Below, piece by piece: positions 35,969-47,085 of a stretch of DNA of 64,000 nucleotides (its first letter is position 1; the number at the start of each line of letters is the position of its first letter). The notes beneath the pieces are model-generated. The model was not told the origin of the DNA and did no database searches. It worked only from the letters and a program-made list of their open reading frames with translations. The stretch lies in assembly GCA_015956445.1 (NCBI GenBank), contig WIUZ02000002.1:1922001-1986000 (forward strand). Reading direction: 5' to 3'. Both the position numbers and the translations under genes were made by a program. Source of the DNA: Thelephora terrestris. Its lineage: Eukaryota > Basidiomycota > Agaricomycetes > Thelephorales > Thelephoraceae.

Positions 35969-38900
35969 AAGTATATGGAATGGCTTGGCTCATTCCTCTT
36001 CTCCCTTGTCACATGGGACCAAACCTCCACCCCCTCCCTCCGTAACTTGTCGGGCGGGACAAAGTGCTAAATATTGCTATGTAACATTGTAAAAGTGTGA
36101 TCTATATTCTCAGATTGTTTGAATTATCGCAACGCTAGCAGAGATGCAGTTTTACCGGGTCTCCGACATGGCGCGACTGACCTGGTCCCGGCCTGGGACA
36201 ATATCTCGACCGCGCGTTTGGTATCGCAACCCAGCCTTGCGGAAGGACTTCCTGCGCTAGAAAGCCGCAGAGGCGGGGCACAGGGAGAACACTTCAGCAC
36301 TTGAGGCAGGCTACATCGGAGACGCTTTTGGGGTGATAGTCTGTTGTGAGAAAGCACAGAGACAAATACGGGCAACTGCGTGAAGCTAGCACAGCCCCGG
36401 GAACTAACGAACAGCCTGATAAATAGGGACCGGCGGGAGAGCCCGCCGCGGATAGACGGGATCATGGTAACTACATGTGCAATCGAGTGTACGCAGCAGA
36501 GATTGCGATGCATATGCACACCCTCCGTCCCCGCAAGTTGATGCATCTCTTCAGGCCATCGGCAGTCGCGTGTGATCAGAATCGTGACATACTGTAACGC
36601 TATGTGACACCTTTTAGCTTACCGCGGCCGCAACCGCAGGCGCCCCATTCTCCGGCTATGTACCTGGCAGCATTGTCGCCACTGCTTTCGTCTCTTTCGG
36701 CACTTCCCCACGAACCCCCCTCTGACTTCATTTTTGGGGATTACGAGACATGCAGAAGGACATGGTGTTCGCTGGTACTCCATGCACCATGCGAGACAGA
36801 CGGCCTACCGGTGGGCTTTGCAAAGGTCAGCCGAAACCGCTCACCGCCCTGAATATTCCCAAACCTCTCTCCTTCCGTGATCAAGTCACATCAATGGCAC
36901 ACTATGAGACTCAGATCATGCAATAAACACCATACCGACTGGAGACCAACGCCAGGCCGAGGACTTCAAGCCATGGGCTTCTGGGGACTCCCTGAGCAGC
37001 TGATCGAACACGGTTTGACGTCGACCTTCCGCAAAAAGTTATCAAAGGGCTGCGTTCACACAGGGCGTGCTACAAAAACATTGCCGCCAGTCCCTATTAG
37101 CCTTTTTCGCAACTACTGGGAGGCTCGAGGGCTACTCAGGGGTCCCAGTAACCGAAAGGAGGAGACAGTGCTCTTCCCCTGTTGTGCGCAGCCACCGAAG
37201 CTCTGAATTCCAAGGATCAATCATCACACCAGTCAAAGCTGTCTTGGGCTCGGCTGGTGTCCTTGTGGCTGTGATTAAAGGCAGATTTCCTCCTCGGTTT
37301 GCTATGATGAGCTTCTAATTCACGGATAACTAGGACTCTATGGCCAACGAAAAGGATTACGTTGAAATTGGCTTGTCCTGTGCTGATATATGCTAGCTCT
37401 CGACGAGGGTTGAACGGAAGATGATCAGATGCACTTAACTGGTCTGTACTTGGGGCGATCGAGCGCCTCACTACGTGAGCTGGACAAGCAATACCCGAGT
37501 CAGGTAATGCCCACACCAATCCAATGGCAAGACTGTGTCCGGGGTCCAGAAGCCTTTCGTCGAGCAAGGTAAACGAAATGCGGTCTCTTGACTCTTCCGT
37601 GCGAAGGACAAGGATGCGATCGCCGCTTGGCGGCAGAATCTCGTCATGACCCTTCAAGCAACAGCTTCTTCGCGGTGTTGACACCAATCCGAGACTACCT
37701 CAGTCCCAGAGTCCCAGAAGCATGTACACTCCCTTGTGTAACCAAGGATTAGTACCTCGTTCGACTGTCATTCGTCTTAAATCCTAATAAACCCGGGTCC
37801 AGAAAAACAGTGGATCGTGTCGTGTCGGAGGACGTTGGGCGTCCGCTCGACGTTTTCACATCAACCGACGTGAGCCCGCTCGATAAAGTTCAAGTTACCG
37901 ATCAATCCAGAGGATCAGTCTCTCTGTTGACGTCGTCCCGCGAACGCTGAAGTCACTTTGGAGACTGTTTCTGGTCGGCAAGAAGAATCCGTTGTTTTCC
38001 TGTTCGCCGCTCGACCGAAAAATATCAATACCTCTATCGCCAATCACCTTTCGATTGACCTCTCAGGTGTTCACGACCCTTTCATTTCCTCCTATAGCCT
38101 TGAGCCTGAGACCCCCTTGCTGATGTGCTGGCGTTCCCCGATGCTGTGAGATGCTCTGGAAGGCGAGATATGAGGATTGATGGCGCAGAATAACGGGCGG
38201 TTTTTTTTTTTTTGGGGGGGGGGGGGCGTCTCGGAGTCCTAAGATTGCCCAAGTTGTGATCGGGGAACTCTGCCAATGTCCTCGTCGTCACCCCGCAACT
38301 GAGGGTTGACGGCGCTCTGAGTTCATCAGCGGGTGTGGACAGAATGACACTGCATCCAAATCCCCTTCATCTCTATCTCCGGAAATGCTAACGGTCACTA
38401 CCGATCATGACCTTCAGGTGTCTAGCATGCAGCAGCAGACTTTCATCTTGCCACCTCCTATAGTATGCGTTCGTCGCGGATGTTCCTTTCCCCCTTCTCG
38501 AGAGGTGTGGGCCGATAAACTTAGCCGCATGTTATCCAGTGTATGGCGATGGGGAGATGAGAGTTGTGAGAGACAGGGCACAAATTCGGAATTGGTTCAG
38601 GCATAATCGAACGGGTGCTTAGCACATCCCGCTAATGCCTTTGGCCATTGGCCAGCCTGGAAACACACTAGGAACGCGCAGTTTTGGCATATGACAAGTG
38701 AACTGCCCCAGCTCTCTCCGAAATCCTATGCTACAAGTTTGTTACTCAGCAGGCGGGTTGCTTATGCAAGTTGCATACAGTGCACAGCCTATGGTAATCA
38801 TTCTGATCTGCCTTCCGTTCTGAACGTTGGTTGGGAGGAGATCGAGCGAGGAACTCAGTCCCCTCGTTCGCCCTGCGGCTTCTAGGGATAGCACCGGACA

Positions 38901-40888
38901 TGCTAGCGGCGAGATCTTTTCGATCGACTCAATAAGCAATCTAGAATAAATCACGTACGATCTGCTCTGATAAGCCACACAACCCTAAAGGAGCGGGTTG
39001 AGACCCACCGCGAGCGTGCCCTCGCTTCACCCACACTGAGTGGGACGTCTGCGTCGATGGCATGCATCGTGCATCGGTTGGACGGTGGTGAACGTGGGAA
39101 GCATTTGGGGGATTAACGTACAGGGGAGACGGCTGCGGGCCTGCGGGGACCCACCGACCTCCCGTGGTTCGTCCCAATTCCGCCCGCTGAGCGCCCGGAT
39201 TATGATACCGACACAGGCCAAGAGTCATGATCGTACCCGTGGGTTGCGGGCTCAATGATCAGGGCACGATAAGCGGAGGGTTCGCAGCGGAGAAGCGGTG
39301 CCAAGCACAGCGTCAGTGACCGCGGGGCGCGGGGTCGATTTGGTTATCCCCGCAGAAGAGCGGGCAGGTACCGAATGTTTCTAGGGCAGATTTGCACCCC
39401 AGGCCCTGACAAAGGCTGTGCCAACTTTGCGGCATAATTCGTAGGACGGGGATGAATTTCACTAGAAGATGAGCGGTTCGATCTTGTTCACGTGCAAATG
39501 ACGTGACCGTCCAGTGATGTTGAGGTGCAGGAGCCCGGAGATCTAGCCTACTAGTGCGGAGACGCACTTCCACCTCAAGGCCGAAGAGCGAGACTCTCGT
39601 CACCCAGGCTCCCACTTCCCGAGTTGGATGCCGCAAGTATCAAGGCCGGTGATATTGTGATGAGCCTCTTTGGAAAGGGAGAGCGAGGGGTGTGCGTTTT
39701 CACCGGAGTATGGCAGGACAGCATCGGTTTCCAAACGGCTCTCTGGGGAAGAAGCGTTGCGCGCAGGGATACTTATCACCGATCACGCGCCATAAACCCC
39801 TGTCTTGGCAAGCACCGCGCTGCGACCCACAGTTCACGCTCGTGGCTGCCCTTTTGTAGGGTGTTCGGAGTAACCGGCGGCCGGTGACGCATCAGGAACA
39901 GCAGTAACTCGTCCTCCAATCGGCATGATCGAGCACCGGCACATGCGTACTTACTTACCCCGGGCCTCCCACTTGGGGATAGAGATGAATCCAGGTACAC
40001 CCAGGTTAGCCTCTAGGCCACAGGACACGAGGTTGACAAACAACAAGGCAAACGCAAGTTTACATTCCTCGTGGCTCCGTGCATTTGTGTGGCCCTCTAG
40101 TGCATGTTGTGACACATGTCCATGACCAACGTTTAAATCTTGAGGTTGATCAGGAATGCTTACATATGATGAGTTCACCTTCCAGGTGCGGGGAGCGCTC
40201 TACTCGGCTCCTTCTGCCTGTGGGGGGCGAGGGTCATCACATTGAACAGGCAAGTCCGTGCCGTATTTCCCTCGTCATTTTTAGGGCTGGAATCGTCATT
40301 TTAGAATCCTTGGCACTCGGCATTATCAGCAATCGCTCCAAATTAGAATGGGCCAAGCAAACCCCGAAAGCTCTCCCCCAGGCGTGGCCCCGAGTGTGGT
40401 GTACGGGGTCGGATGATGCATCAAAATCCCGATCTATAGGGTAACGCAGGTCATGAACGCCTGAAGAAACAAATATTTTACACAACCATACTGCAATCGT
40501 AGATCGGAAACATTATAGAAAATGCGTACCAAGCATGCACAAGTTCAACGGGAGGAAATGGACAAACGGAACCCAGCATACTTATACGCGCGTGTGTGGG
40601 AGTCCCAGCCATATTGAGACAGGAATGAAAGGTATCGGTGGGCTCGGATGCTCCCTCCCCTAGTCCTTGTACGCAATTAAAAAGAGCATAGGCGAATTCG
40701 AGGTCAGAAGGGACGAGGAAGCCTCCACAAGTTGTCATGGGAAATTTGAGCGTGTATCGGGTGGCCAGCACGACCCGTTGGGAGGTTTGATGAGTAAGAG
40801 GTGGGTAACGAGGGTATTGTTGTGCGTAAGGGAAAGTTGGAATGAAAAAAAAAGGGAATAAGCAGGGGAAATAGGAATCATTCCTAGG
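35969..40888. other. Gene-poor block of about 4.9 kb
   Basis: Only short open frames in all six frames, none with a domain or a splice-consistent model. The longest (37217-37687, minus, 156 codons) is not recognised. A T13 run followed directly by a G13 run sits at 38201-38226. No terminal repeats were found to mark a whole transposon; old decayed insertions are possible. Confidence 0.4.
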
Positions 40889-43501
40889 TTACGCTGTGCA
40901 ATTGAGGAGTCCAGTAGGCTCCGTTCCCGGGTAGAACCAGAATACCAGGGCCACAATAACATATCTACATCCCGACATGCAATAACGTCAGTCCCAGAAT
41001 GGAAGAGAATAAAGGTGAAAGAAAGCTTAAACGCACAAACAGATCAAGATCATCCCCTCCAACCAATTTGATTTCCCGTCCTGCACGACATAGTTGACTG
41101 TCAAGACTGCGAGGAAGAGCACGATCGACTCGAACGGGTCGAAGAGCATGGTGATCGGCCGTCCGATGATCCACCCAAGAATGATCGTGAATGGGATGAC
41201 GAACAGCGCGATTTGCTAGAACGAAAGTGAATCAACCGTGCGCTGCATCGAGTGAGGGGAGAAAGCTTACTATGCTGCTTCCAACGGCGACTCCCAGACT
41301 CAAGGTCAACTTATCCTTTACGGAAACCGTTACAGCGGTGACGTGCTCAGCGGCATTACCGACGATGGGGAGCAAGATCAGACCGATGAACTCCTTTGAG
41401 ATCTTACCGCTGCTGGCCAACCCATCGATCGAATCGACAAGCCATTCAGCGGTGACTGCGACGAGAATCGTGACCACAACCAGAAGCCCGATGGCCATTG
41501 CCAAAGACAGCTCCGGTTCCGCTGGAACCTCCTCCTTCTCAGGTTCCTGCTGTTCCGTGTCTGTCCTCTTTGGGGCGATGTGAAGAGCTCTCCTTGCCTT
41601 CGCCTTCGCCACCTCTGTCCTGCTTGGCCCATCATGAGCAGCGTATCGAACTGTCTCGGGCCTCGTTGAATTCTCGTCATTGTACAGGTTCTTGTGGGAG
41701 AAGAGCTGGAAGTAAATGTACGAAAGGTATACTTTGGCGCAAGGAATAATGTCAACGTCCGGTGCGGGAGCTTCAACAAAAAGTCAAAACTCACTGATCA
41801 GGAGCACAACTGCTACGCCATGGGATAGTTTCAAGATATCTCGTTGTTCGGTGTCCTGATCAAACGTAGTGATCTGACTGGATACCATGTCGAACCTGTT
41901 TCACGGTATGATACATTCATCACGTGAACGTGGAGGAAACGAAAATTTAGCAAACGTGTAGAGGAGCGCCAGGAATTAGGCGCGAGGTAGGAGAAGGATG
42001 AGCTCACGCTGCTGGGATGAGGACACCGATGACGCTGAGGGTCAGCAAGGATGAATTGAGTTGGGTGGCACCTAGTGATTCGAGAGAGCGAACAGGACAT
42101 CATCAGCGTCCACATGATAGGCCGAAAGTGGGGATGAACGCACTGATTGCAAACCCTTGTTCGCTAAACCTGGTTCCGCCCGCAAAGAAACAGAAGCCTA
42201 GGACCTGCGTGGGCGGTTCGGGTCAGGTGAGACAGGGTAGCCAAATCGAACACAAAACACTGACCAGCACTAAGGGGAAGGCGTGGTTTCAGTGAGCGAC
42301 GTTCCGAATCGGACGGGTGAACATCGAAAAAAATTACTCACGGAGATTGCTCAGGATCGAGCCAACGAGGGACGATTGGACTACACGGAGCTCGCATTTC
42401 ACAAGTGCAAGAATCTACAAAACTGGTTTAGCCACCGACGGACGGAGAATACAGCATGGTTCACGCACGGCGACGATTAGTTCAACGCTAAAAGGATGTT
42501 TCAAAAACGGCAAGGTAAGGAAGCGATCAAAACACAGCCGCAGTAGATGCTGTCAAATAACTCACGCGTTACCCTGCAAGCAAACACGGGATTCTGTGAG
42601 AAAGTAGGAAATATAAGGCTGAATGAAGCACGTACCAGAGTTGCATTGATCAATCCAGCCAGCGTCTCGCCGACTCGCATTGACAATTCCTCTGTTGCGA
42701 ATGCCAAGAGCTGCGGAGTGAGGATAACACGATCAGCGACCGTGGAGCGGGATGGAGCTGGGAGCATGCACACCTTCGCGAGGGGTATAATGGCTATGAA
42801 GGAAACTGGGGTGGAGTTGAACACCTTGGTGTCATCCAACATCACTTGACGTCACTCACATAGGAATACCAGTGTATATTGGTTTGGTACGGCGAAGTGT
42901 AATGCCCACTAGAAACCAAGGACGCGTGATGCACCAATCAGATCGCGTTGACGCAATGCCCGGAACCCAAGAAACCACTCACAGAGATCGGAATGGCTAA
43001 CAAGAGGATATTGATCACTAGTAGCGTGTTAGAATTCCGAACCTACCCAAATCAGATGGGACGTTGGGACGCACCAGAAGCAAACAAAATGTTCCGCAAC
43101 TGTCTCCAAACGCTGGGGGGCTCCCCGACTGGAACGGAAGGTTTCCTCAATTCGGAGAGAATGGTCTTTGCCCTTGTTACCGCCCTCTTCAGGACGGGGG
43201 TACCCGGAGTCTGGGGGTTGGGGGCGTCTAATCTTTCAGTACTACCTTGACCGCCAAACGTTTCGCGGCGTGGAGTCAGAGTTTGGGGTGGAGTATTGGA
43301 AAGGGGGGGATATGTGACCCCCCGGCTTGACGGGACCGTGTGGGACGGTGAATGGTGGCCTTCTTCGCTATCTCTTCGGGGGTCGTCTGTTCGGAGGTCG
43401 TCTGGAAGTGAGTGCGCCTCATGAGCTGGGTCTGGGCTTTGCACTATGGTGCCACCATATTGACCCTTGGTTTCTGCTGTACGTTCAGACGAAGGAAGCA
43501 T
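40889..43501 (-). CDS. Vacuolar Ca2+/H+ exchanger (CAX/VCX1 family)
   Basis: Proton-driven calcium transporter of the vacuole membrane. Fifteen exons: 43501-43075, 43017-42983, 42908-42860, 42805-42774, 42710-42636, 42573-42566, 42487-42469, 42414-42342, 42269-42265, 42204-42144, 42071-42008, 41895-41795, 41731-41271, 41215-41037, 40964-40889 (554 aa). A 140-residue Ser/Pro-rich cytosolic lead is followed by TM1 (INILLLAIPISWALHF). The first alpha repeat GNAVELIVAILALVK is joined across an 8-nt and a 19-nt exon. SNLLLVLG is joined across a 5-nt exon. The second alpha repeat is GNAAEHVTAV, with Glu as in the family. The acidic/basic loop between the halves and the C-terminal TM (YVIVALVFWFYPG) follow. 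All junctions restore family consensus, and the total length is in frame. Confidence 0.93.
42265..42269 (-). other. 5-nt micro-exon (TGCTG) of the Ca2+/H+ exchanger
   Basis: Sits between ccccttag and gtcagt. Without it the conserved SNLLLVLG cannot be formed; with it the reading is exactly SNL|LL|VLG. Flanking introns are 72 and 60 nt. Confidence 0.8.
42566..42573 (-). other. 8-nt micro-exon (GGTAACGC) of the Ca2+/H+ exchanger
   Basis: Encodes the invariant Gly-Asn of the GNAVEL alpha-repeat motif. Flanked by ttgcag and gtgagt; introns of 62 and 78 nt. Confidence 0.82.
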
Positions 43502-43716
43502 CAAAATCAGCAAGTTGAAGAACGCGGGAGAGGCAGTGAGACGAGAGGCGAATAAGGATGGCTTGGCGAAACTGTGATCGGGGAATGGGAGATTTTGACG
43601 TCGAGGAACGAGACGTACACATTAAGTAGAAGAAAAAGCTGTGTGTGTTTGGGGGGAGGTAAGAGGATGAGGTTTCTGAAAAGGGGATTTGGATTTTCTT
43701 GGCACACACGATTATG

Positions 43717-44196
43717 CAATTTAACTGGCGGGGCGAGGCGGTGCAGGCTTGGCGCTGTGGCCATTGGCGAGACCCGAGCAACCCCTACCTAGACACGCCG
43801 TCGGTTGACTACAGGGAACTCTACTTCACGGACTTTCAGCATTCCGTTCCGGTGCACGTCTTCTATGTGCATTGTGTAAGTGACTGCTTCCGGAAAAAAA
43901 CGCAGTGCCACTGCGAGGACAGCCTCCGTGCTCACCGCAGGGCTGCGCGCAAGGCTATTGCCACTCAAGCGCCCATGTCACGTGAGTATCTTTTATGGTT
44001 TCCCGAATCCCATCAATTTGAATCTCAATTCAAAGTTCCAAGCGCGGCTCGTGGGCTGGCCGGGTGCCCATTGCCCACAATGACCGTCCACACGCCCAGT
44101 GCACCACTTCTTTATCAACGTCCAACGTTCTGTGCTGTATCCTCCTGCTCGCGCACTCTGTGTGACAGGGGCAACGTGTGTCCCATTCAATACTGA
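43717..44196 (+). CDS. Possible small hypothetical gene
   Basis: Weak candidate. From the ATG at 43717 the frame reads MQFNWRGEAVQAWRCGHW and stays open for 159 codons, with several Cys/His (VHCVSDC, CHCEDS) but no family I know. It lies between the start of the exchanger gene and the end of the next F-box gene. A gtgagt at 43981-43986 could be a donor, which would change the C terminus. It could equally be a chance open frame. Confidence 0.2.
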   Translation, partial: QFNWRGEAVQAWRCGHWRDPSNPYLDTPSVDYRELYFTDFQHSVPVHVFYVHCVSDCFRKKTQCHCEDSLRAHRRAARKAIATQAPMSREYLLWFPESHQFESQFKVPSAARGLAGCPLPTMTVHTPSAPLLYQRPTFCAVSSCSRTLCDRGNVCPIQY

Positions 44197-44633
44197 AACA
44201 AAGACAAAAGACTATTCTACCCCGTACTAACGTATAGATGACAATAGGAGGAGGGGCCAATGCGCGGATCCTGGGTATATACATTTTGGTTGTACGATAG
44301 TTATTGAGTAGTGGTAAAAATTGGGAGATCCAGATGCGTTAGAAGATATATAGATACGTTATGAGAGAGAGGAAAACACGAAACCCAGACAGGGATACCC
44401 AAAAACCGATTAAGCTGCTTGCGTTGAATGTACAGTATGCGATAACGATTACGACTTTTTTTGAGAAAACAGTGTCCAGTGCGATGGTAAGTGGCGGAAT
44501 GGGGGAATGGGAAGACAGAGAACGCTGACGGGAAGAGCGTCACGGATCCTGTTGTCCCTCGGGTGTGGCGGTTGCGGCGGGGGTATTCGTTGACAATGTT
44601 TGTAGCATGGCAAAGGGTCTGCCTGAGACCAGT

Positions 44634-47085
44634 TCACCCCTGGTAAGCGAACGACACAGCACCGTAAAGGCCATCCTCTCGTCCGAACATGCCATGTCCG
44701 TAAAGGACCTGAGAAATCACAATAGCCGTCAGCGCCAGGCCTCAACAAACTTCCACAATACTCACCTCCATCTTCCGGGCATGCCAACCGACACCGCTCG
44801 CCACGTTGCCGTTCGCGTCAGACAGTTTCTGGAGTTCGTCCCTCCAAGGGTGGTCTTTCAAGTCCCGCTTCAATTCACCAGCACACCACCCGCTCGCCGT
44901 GTCCACGTACCACCCCCTTCCTCCCTTACTCCTGATGATCCTCCAACTGCCAGCTCCAGCACCCAACCCAGACAGCATCGGTGCCGCCAACTCCACAACC
45001 CTCAGGTTCGTTGGCGCCTTGCTGCTCAATCCTGAGGAGTCGAGACTGAACGAGAAGGGCGTCGTGGAGAGTGGCCGGATGATCTTGCTGTGAAGGGCAG
45101 TAGAAGCCTGTCGATGGGTGACGATGCCTGCCCCCGGTCCGTAACCGAGGTCTGGAGAAGTAGAAATTAGGGTGAGAACTTCCACCTGAAGGGCCTTCGT
45201 TCTCAAAAACTTGGCGATGGCGTCGAGCGGGAGGAACGGCATGAAGGACAGACCCAGGCTCCTGAGCTTGAGCTGTTTCGGGAATACTTCCAGAATGGCA
45301 GGACTGAGCGGGGTACCCGAGATGTCGAGATACTCGAGTTCTCCTTTAGTGAAACATGGGGCGCGTTGAACGAGGTTCCTGAGTTCAGCCGCGGTGAATG
45401 GGGTGAAGAAGGTGCTATCTCCGTACAAGTTGAGCTCCTTCAAGTCCGTGGTAGCAGGGGAGTCGATTAAGAAGTTGCAGATGCTCTCACCGGTCAAGCG
45501 GATGCACTTGGCCAGTGACAGTGAGTGAAGGTGCATTCGGCCGGATGAACCGAGGGTAGCCAGGACTTCAGGGGTAACTCGGGTAGCCGATAGGTCAAGG
45601 TGGGTTAGCGAAGGGAGCGCCAGGACGAAGTGGTTGAGGATGTGACTCGGAATAGATTTAGCACCACGAAGGCACAGCCTTTGCAGTGAAGGGAAGGTCA
45701 TCGGTTCTTCTACGAATCGGGCGTATCGGCCCCGTGACTCTTCGTCGTCGGCCTCGGCCTCGTTAGGAGCGATGAGGAACGTGTTGACAAACTCCGTCAA
45801 GGCGTTGACAAAGACAGCGCTGATGCAACCCGTAAAGTCAACCGCCTCGAGTTCCATGCAAACTCCCCGTCGTTCGCGCTCTTCAATATCTTCCTCCGAA
45901 ACTGCATCGAACCGGGAGCGGGCGCCTCTTCCTCGACCAGGGAGCGAAGCGGACCCACGAAGGAACAGTTCCTTGATCACGGCCAGGTTAAGCGCGCCGT
46001 CCATGTACTCGGTGGCACCGAAAGTTATTAGCTTGGGTGCTTCCTAGATGGGATGATACGGGTGACATCAGAATGGAGCCAAAGTATTCAACCGTCACGA
46101 TCATTGGGTCCGGAGCCCGGTACTAACCTTCAAGATGAATTCCAGCCTTTCTGCAGTTACAAACCGCGAGGAAACGCCTTCCTCAACAGATCGACGCATT
46201 CCGATTGTTCGGAAGTGATTGAAATCGATGTGCCGAACAAAGCGCCCAGGGCGAGGGTCATAGACAGGAGGGACTGTTGTCGTGAAGGGGGTGGGAAAAA
46301 GCCGAGCGGTAAATGAGAGGTTCAGGGGCATTTCAATTGGTTACGGCATACCGTAGATTCCAGGTTCTTCCAGAGACATAACGTTCTGTACCGCGTCGGA
46401 AATTGACTTGAGCAACCTCCACCGCGTCGGACTCTTGCTCTTGTCGCGTAACCTCCACGGACTCGGATCTCGGGATGCCGGAGCAGACAGCAACTACAGG
46501 GTCGAGAGAAGATCGAGTCAGATCTGGTGATTACAAAACGTACAAACAACTGCTCCGACCGTTCGGCTTACATACCTCAGGTGGTACCGAACCATCCAAG
46601 TGGGCCATAATGTCCGAGTGCAATTTTTCGACCGCGTCTTTGTTGGTGTCCTTGACAAAGATGGACCTCGCTGCGAGGGCTGCGTTCTGAGCATCTTGAA
46701 GAGACTTTCCTACGACGAGGGCAGTCTGTTCTGCTTCTGCCTCTCTGTCCGTTCCACCCGCGAGCTCGTCAACGAGACAAAGCCAGCTGCGAGGGAGCCG
46801 AACCTCGAGGCGCCGCCATAGCCGTGGTTTGGCGGCGAAGTGCCAAGCCTTATTCACCACGCACAGGCTCGAAAGAGTCTTTCGAACGGAGTGGTCTGTC
46901 CATGCGGAGGGAGGGAAGGAGTTCGGAAACGCGGTGGGTGCACTTCGGGCTCCACCAACGAGAGGGTCGAGAGACGGATTGAGACTCGGTGTACCAGCAT
47001 CGAATATATGCTCGCAGATTGCCTCGAGTAGTTCTTGAGGAAAGTCCTCAATGCTAGGGCGGGATAGTGGCTGGGGAGTTGTCAT
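44634..47085 (-). CDS. F-box protein with leucine-rich repeats
   Basis: Probable SCF ubiquitin-ligase adaptor. Exons are 47085-46576, 46493-46352, 46273-46128, 46043-44766 and 44708-44634 (716 aa). Introns are 82, 78, 84 and 57 nt. The F-box is at residues about 12-75: IEDFPQELLEAICEHIF, then LSSLCVVNKAWHFAAKPRLW. A leucine-rich array follows, e.g. MTFPSLQRLCLRGAKSIPSH, LPSLTHLDLSATRVTPEVL and LHSLSLAKCIRLTG, roughly residues 330-560. The tail, joined over the last intron, reads VLYGHGMFGREDGLYGAVSF, which I recall as conserved in an Agaricomycete F-box subfamily (memory only). The substrate is unknown. The region 44197-44633 just downstream is intergenic with nothing recognised. Confidence 0.85.

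Noticed and set aside
37217-37687. 157-codon minus-strand frame in the gene-poor block
   Set aside because: Not recognised and no supporting context; probably chance.
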